This document shows, one piece after another, positions 60,829 to 64,000 of a stretch of DNA of 64,000 nucleotides. Within the stretch, counting starts at the first letter, position 1, and every line of letters starts with the position of its first letter. The translations under genes were made by a program, and so were the position numbers. The notes under the pieces were generated by a model that saw only the letters and a list, made by a program, of their open reading frames with translations, made no database searches and was not told where the DNA came from. Source of the stretch: CAIQQQ01 sp037445025 (lineage in GTDB: Bacteria > Pseudomonadota > Alphaproteobacteria > Acetobacterales > Acetobacteraceae); NCBI GenBank assembly GCA_037445025.1, contig JBBILI010000007.1, positions 95,432 through 159,431 on the forward strand, in the 5' to 3' direction.

Positions 60829-62402
60829 AACGCAGACAGCTTCTCGCGACCACCCTCGCCCTCGCCGCCCCTAGCCTGGCTACCGCGCAGACCGGGCCGA
60901 AAACGTTGAAGTTCATCCCCGAATCCGACGTCACCGTGCTGGACCCGATCTGGACCACTGCCACCGTCACCCGCAACCACGGCTACCTCGTCTTCGACAC
61001 GCTGTACGGCCAGGACGACAGCTTCGCCATGTCGCCGCAGATGGTCGCAGGCCACACCATCGAGAACGACGGCCGCCTCTGGCGCCTCACCCTGCGCGAC
61101 GGCCTGACGTTCCACGACGGCGAGCCCGTCCGCGCGCAGGACGTGGTACCGAGCATCCGCCGCTTCGCCGCGCGTGACGCCTTCGGCCGCGCCCTGATGG
61201 ACGCCACCGACGAGCTCTCCGCCGTCTCCGACAAGGTCGTGCAATTCCGCCTCAGGCAGCCCTTCCCGCTGCTGCCCAACGCGCTCGGCAAATCCGGCAC
61301 CGTTATGCCAGCCATCATGCCCGAGCGCCTGGCGCTGACCGACCCGAACCGCCAGGTCACCGAAATGATCGGCTCCGGCCCGTTCCGCTTCAACACCGCC
61401 GACCGCATCTCCGGCGCCCTCGTCGTCTACGACCGGTTCGACGGCTACATCCCCCGCGCCGACGGCCCCGCCAGCTTCACCGCCGGCCCCAAGCGCGTCT
61501 ATTTCGACCGCATCGAATGGCACGTCATCCCCGACGGCCAGACCGCCGCCAACGCCCTGGCCAGCGGCGAGGTCGACTGGTGGCAGACGCCGGACACGGA
61601 CCTGCTGCCCCAGCTGATGAAATCCAAACGCCTCGTGCAGCTGCAGCAGGACCCCGCCGGCGGCATCGGCATCCTGCGCTTCAACCAGCTCTACCCCCCG
61701 TTCAACAACCCCGCCATCCGCCGCGCACTGCTCGGCGCCATCGACCAGGACGAATGCATGCTGGCCTCGGTCGGCGACGATCGCAGCCTGTGGAAGGACC
61801 GCGTCGGCGTGTTCAGCCCCGGCACCCCACTGGCCAACGAGGCCGGCATCGAGGTGATGACCAGCAGGCGCGACCTGCCGGCCGTGGCCGCCGCCCTGAA
61901 GGCGGCCGGTTACGCCGGTGAAAAGGTCGTCATCCTCGCCGCCACCGACCAGCACCAGATCTACGCCATGACCCTCGTCGTCGCCGATGCGCTCAAGCGC
62001 GTCGGCATGAATGTCGACCTCGTCTCCGCCGACTGGGGCACCGTGGTGCAGCGCCGCGCCAACAAGGCGCCGCCCGACCAGGGCGGTTGGAACATCTTCC
62101 TCACCAACCTCAACGGCACCAACGATTTCGACCCGGCCAGCCATCTCGGCATCCGCGGAAATGGCAAGGACGCCTGGTTCGGCTGGCCCAACGCGCCAAA
62201 GCTGGAGGAACTGCGCCAGCAATGGTTCGCCGCCCACGACCTCGCCGAACAGAAACAGGTCGCCATCGAAATCCAGAAACGGTTCTGGATCGACGTGCCC
62301 TATATCCCGCTCGGCGTGTTCTACGGCCCCACGGTGTATGCCAGGAAGCTCACCGGCATCCGCCACGGATTCTGCCAGTTCTACGACGTGCGTCCGGCAT
62401 GA
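60825..62402 (+). CDS. ABC transporter substrate-binding protein, family 5
   Basis: The 525-residue periplasmic protein starts MKRRQLLATTLALAAPSLATA, a signal that may be Tat- or Sec-type, with cleavage near ATA-QTG (about residue 21). Family 5 signs are LTFHDGEPVRAQDVVPSIRRF, the internal FNNPAIRRALLGAIDQDE and DPASHLGIRGNG. No permease or ATPase gene follows. Coupling by ATGA to the M81 peptidase gene suggests the bound ligand is a peptide or an amide-like compound broken down by that enzyme. Confidence 0.92.
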   Translation: MKRRQLLATTLALAAPSLATAQTGPKTLKFIPESDVTVLDPIWTTATVTRNHGYLVFDTLYGQDDSFAMSPQMVAGHTIENDGRLWRLTLRDGLTFHDGEPVRAQDVVPSIRRFAARDAFGRALMDATDELSAVSDKVVQFRLRQPFPLLPNALGKSGTVMPAIMPERLALTDPNRQVTEMIGSGPFRFNTADRISGALVVYDRFDGYIPRADGPASFTAGPKRVYFDRIEWHVIPDGQTAANALASGEVDWWQTPDTDLLPQLMKSKRLVQLQQDPAGGIGILRFNQLYPPFNNPAIRRALLGAIDQDECMLASVGDDRSLWKDRVGVFSPGTPLANEAGIEVMTSRRDLPAVAAALKAAGYAGEKVVILAATDQHQIYAMTLVVADALKRVGMNVDLVSADWGTVVQRRANKAPPDQGGWNIFLTNLNGTNDFDPASHLGIRGNGKDAWFGWPNAPKLEELRQQWFAAHDLAEQKQVAIEIQKRFWIDVPYIPLGVFYGPTVYARKLTGIRHGFCQFYDVRPA

Positions 62403-63838
62403 GGATCGCGCTGCTCGGCTTCATGCTGGAATCCAACGGCTTCTCGCCGCCCGCCGAAGAAGCCGAATTCCGCGCCAAGCTCTGGCTGGAAGGCGATGCG
62501 CTGCTGGCCGACGTGCGCGGCCCCGGCTCCCGCGACCCCGGCGGCATCAAGGGTTTTGTGGAGGTGATGGACGCACGCGGCCCCTGGACCCCGGTGCCGC
62601 TGGCCATCACCTCGGCCGGCGCCTCCGGCCCGGTGGAGGACGGATCCCTCCGCCGCTACGTCGCCCATCTCGAAACCGGCCTGCGCGCGGCTCTGCCGCT
62701 CGACGGCGTCTATGTCGAAGCCCACGGTGCCGCCTCCGGCACAGCGGAGGTCGACCCGGAAGGCGTGCTGTTCGCCATGATCCGCGAGGTCGTCGGCCCC
62801 GCCGTCCCTGTGGTGGCCACCCTCGACCTGCACGCCAATGTCAGCCGCGAGATGGTGGCACTGACCGACGTGCTGATCAGCTTCATCACCAACCCGCATA
62901 TCGACATGCGCGACCGCGGCCGCGACGCGGCGCACGCCATGCTGGAACTGCTGGAAGGCATGAAACCTGCCACGGCCTTCATCAGGCTGCCGATCCTGCC
63001 GGCCTCCGTCGCCCTGCTGTCCGATCGCGGTCCCTACGGTGCGGCCATCGACCGCGGCCACGCGATGCAGCACGACCCGCGGATCCTCAACGTCTCGGTC
63101 AACGCCAATTTCAGCCTTGGCGACAGCCCCAAGAACGGCATGAGCGTCATCGTCAACGCCCGCGGCGACCAGGCGGCGGCCGACGCGGCGGCCCGCGAAC
63201 TCGCCATCGGCCTCTGGGCCCGGCGCGACGAATTCATCGCCAGACTGACCCCGATCGAGACCTGCGCCCGGATGCTGCGCGCCGCCTGCGACGATCCGGC
63301 GAAGCCCGCCCTGCTGTTCGCCGACGTCGCCGACAACCCCGGCGGTGGCGGCCGCGGCAACACCACCGCTGTGCTGCGCACCTTCCTCGACGCCGGCGTC
63401 GACCGCACCGCGTTTGCCATCCACACCGACCCGCCTCTGGCCGCCGAGGCGCATCGGCACGGTGTCGGCGCCCGCTTCACCGCCCATCTCAACAGTTCGG
63501 AAACCCACACCGACAGCGCCCCCCTCACCGCCGAGGCCGAGGTGATGGCGCTCAACAACGGCCACATCCTCGGCCGCCGCGGCCTGCTCGCCGACCGCAG
63601 GCTGGACTGCGGCCCCTCCGCCTGGCTGCGCCTGGAGGGCCGCATCGACGTGGTTTTCGTCTCGATCCGACACCAATGCATGGAACCGGCGATGCTCGAA
63701 CATCTCGGCATCGACCTGACATCGTTGCGCGGCCTGGTGGTAAAGTCGCGCGGCCATTTCCGCGCCGGCTTCGACGATCTCTACAGCGATGCACAGATCA
63801 TCGAGATCGACGGCCCTGGCTGTCAATCGGCGCCGTAA
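62399..63838 (+). CDS. M81-family metallopeptidase (MlrC-like), probably 3'-truncated
   Basis: The 479-residue product matches MlrC-type zinc peptidases: IALLGFMLESNGFSP, VYVEAHGAASG, VVATLDLHANVSREM and FADVADNPGGGGRGNTTAVL. M81 enzymes break small peptides and cyclic peptide fragments. The gene ends DGPGCQSAP; intact relatives run on for some 15-25 residues after the PG turn, to a basic/proline-rich end. The last codons fall inside a 23-base repeat typical of an IS end, so the native 3' end appears replaced. It overlaps the binding-protein gene by 4 bases. Confidence 0.9.
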   Translation: MRIALLGFMLESNGFSPPAEEAEFRAKLWLEGDALLADVRGPGSRDPGGIKGFVEVMDARGPWTPVPLAITSAGASGPVEDGSLRRYVAHLETGLRAALPLDGVYVEAHGAASGTAEVDPEGVLFAMIREVVGPAVPVVATLDLHANVSREMVALTDVLISFITNPHIDMRDRGRDAAHAMLELLEGMKPATAFIRLPILPASVALLSDRGPYGAAIDRGHAMQHDPRILNVSVNANFSLGDSPKNGMSVIVNARGDQAAADAAARELAIGLWARRDEFIARLTPIETCARMLRAACDDPAKPALLFADVADNPGGGGRGNTTAVLRTFLDAGVDRTAFAIHTDPPLAAEAHRHGVGARFTAHLNSSETHTDSAPLTAEAEVMALNNGHILGRRGLLADRRLDCGPSAWLRLEGRIDVVFVSIRHQCMEPAMLEHLGIDLTSLRGLVVKSRGHFRAGFDDLYSDAQIIEIDGPGCQSAP

Positions 63839-64000
63839 AAGGACCCCCTATCGGCGTCCAAAAGGGACCCCTGTGGAACGTGTATGCGGCTGACTGCCGT
63901 CTTGTGTGGCGGGACGTTTCCGGCGTTGGCGTTAATCGCGACCGAAGCCGCGGGGAGGTTGAACGGCCTGTTGATCGCTGAGATCGATGTCGCAGATTGT
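63821..64000. mobile_element. Left end of an IS21-like insertion element (partial)
   Basis: From TGTCAATCGG at 63821, two 23-base units follow in tandem: 63826-63847 (CGGCGCC...GGACCCC) and 63850-63872 (CGGCGTCC...GGGACCCC), differing at a few positions. Repeated terminal boxes behind a TGT tip are how IS21-family ends look. No transposase frame is complete before base 64000, so the family is a judgement from memory of similar ends. It cuts the end of the M81 gene. Confidence 0.55.

Overview
The window is high-GC DNA (I judge about two thirds G+C by eye) from an alphaproteobacterium. The block ffh-rpsP-rimM-trmD-rplS followed by leuC-leuD-leuB, a hopanoid-associated HpnL-type membrane protein, MotA/MotB, UgpBAEC and ligase-associated repair genes best fit the Acetobacteraceae/Rhodospirillales. 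That placement is inference from gene content. The region reads as ordinary chromosome: housekeeping genes, transport and catabolic operons, few mobile traces. No CRISPR array, rRNA or prophage was seen.

Layout. 1-4.6 kb: the end of a fumarylacetoacetate hydrolase-family gene, an intradiol ring-cleavage dioxygenase, a peptide-type solute-binding protein and an EAL-domain protein. 4.8-11.7 kb, minus strand: tRNA-Arg(ACG), leuB, leuD, leuC, then the ribosome/SRP operon. 11.9-22.3 kb, plus strand: an Lhr-type helicase and PdeM nuclease, then a tightly packed set of photolyase, FAD oxidoreductase, DUF1365, cyclopropane-fatty-acid synthase, MFS carrier, metallophosphoesterase and DUF3833 lipoprotein, closed by a strong terminator. 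This set resembles photo-oxidative (singlet-oxygen) response and lipid-modification clusters. 22.5-27.3 kb: TPR-sulfotransferase, an unknown protein, a YghU-type glutathione transferase and a Do-family protease. 27.5-38 kb, minus strand: a decayed MFS/RraA fusion, an unknown protein with an internally duplicated domain, an MBL hydrolase, an SDR, a PfkB kinase split by a frameshift, cysK, bluB, and an aromatic-acid-type operon (CoA transferase, AAHS carrier, FAD hydroxylase, MarR). 38-50 kb, plus strand: ugpBAEC, an unknown protein, an aminotransferase, P1 peptidase plus HpnL-like protein, a nuclease/phosphatase, and a DHA2 carrier facing a serine hydrolase. 50.5-64 kb: motB-motA, a large membrane protein, threonine-type dehydratase, GT39 glycosyltransferase, Lrp, trxB, LysR, and a coupled chain of HEPN, nucleotidyltransferase, solute-binding protein and M81 peptidase. 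The last gene appears cut by the left end of an IS21-like element.

The most striking structure is a family of AT-rich palindromic repeats at ten intergenic sites. Nine of the ten sites contain exactly two hairpins, one with GTTC/GAAC arm ends and one with CTTC/GAAG arm ends. The pair is joined by complementary A/T tails, usually around a site-specific GC-rich palindrome. Two sites show the same parts in circularly permuted order. The tail/GC-palindrome part looks like a two-way intrinsic terminator. One copy has become the C-terminus of a sulfotransferase, and others sit within a few bases of stop and start codons. At larger scale, strand composition changes from G-rich to C-rich on the plus strand near 49-50.5 kb regardless of gene direction, which could mark a replichore boundary or an inversion edge.
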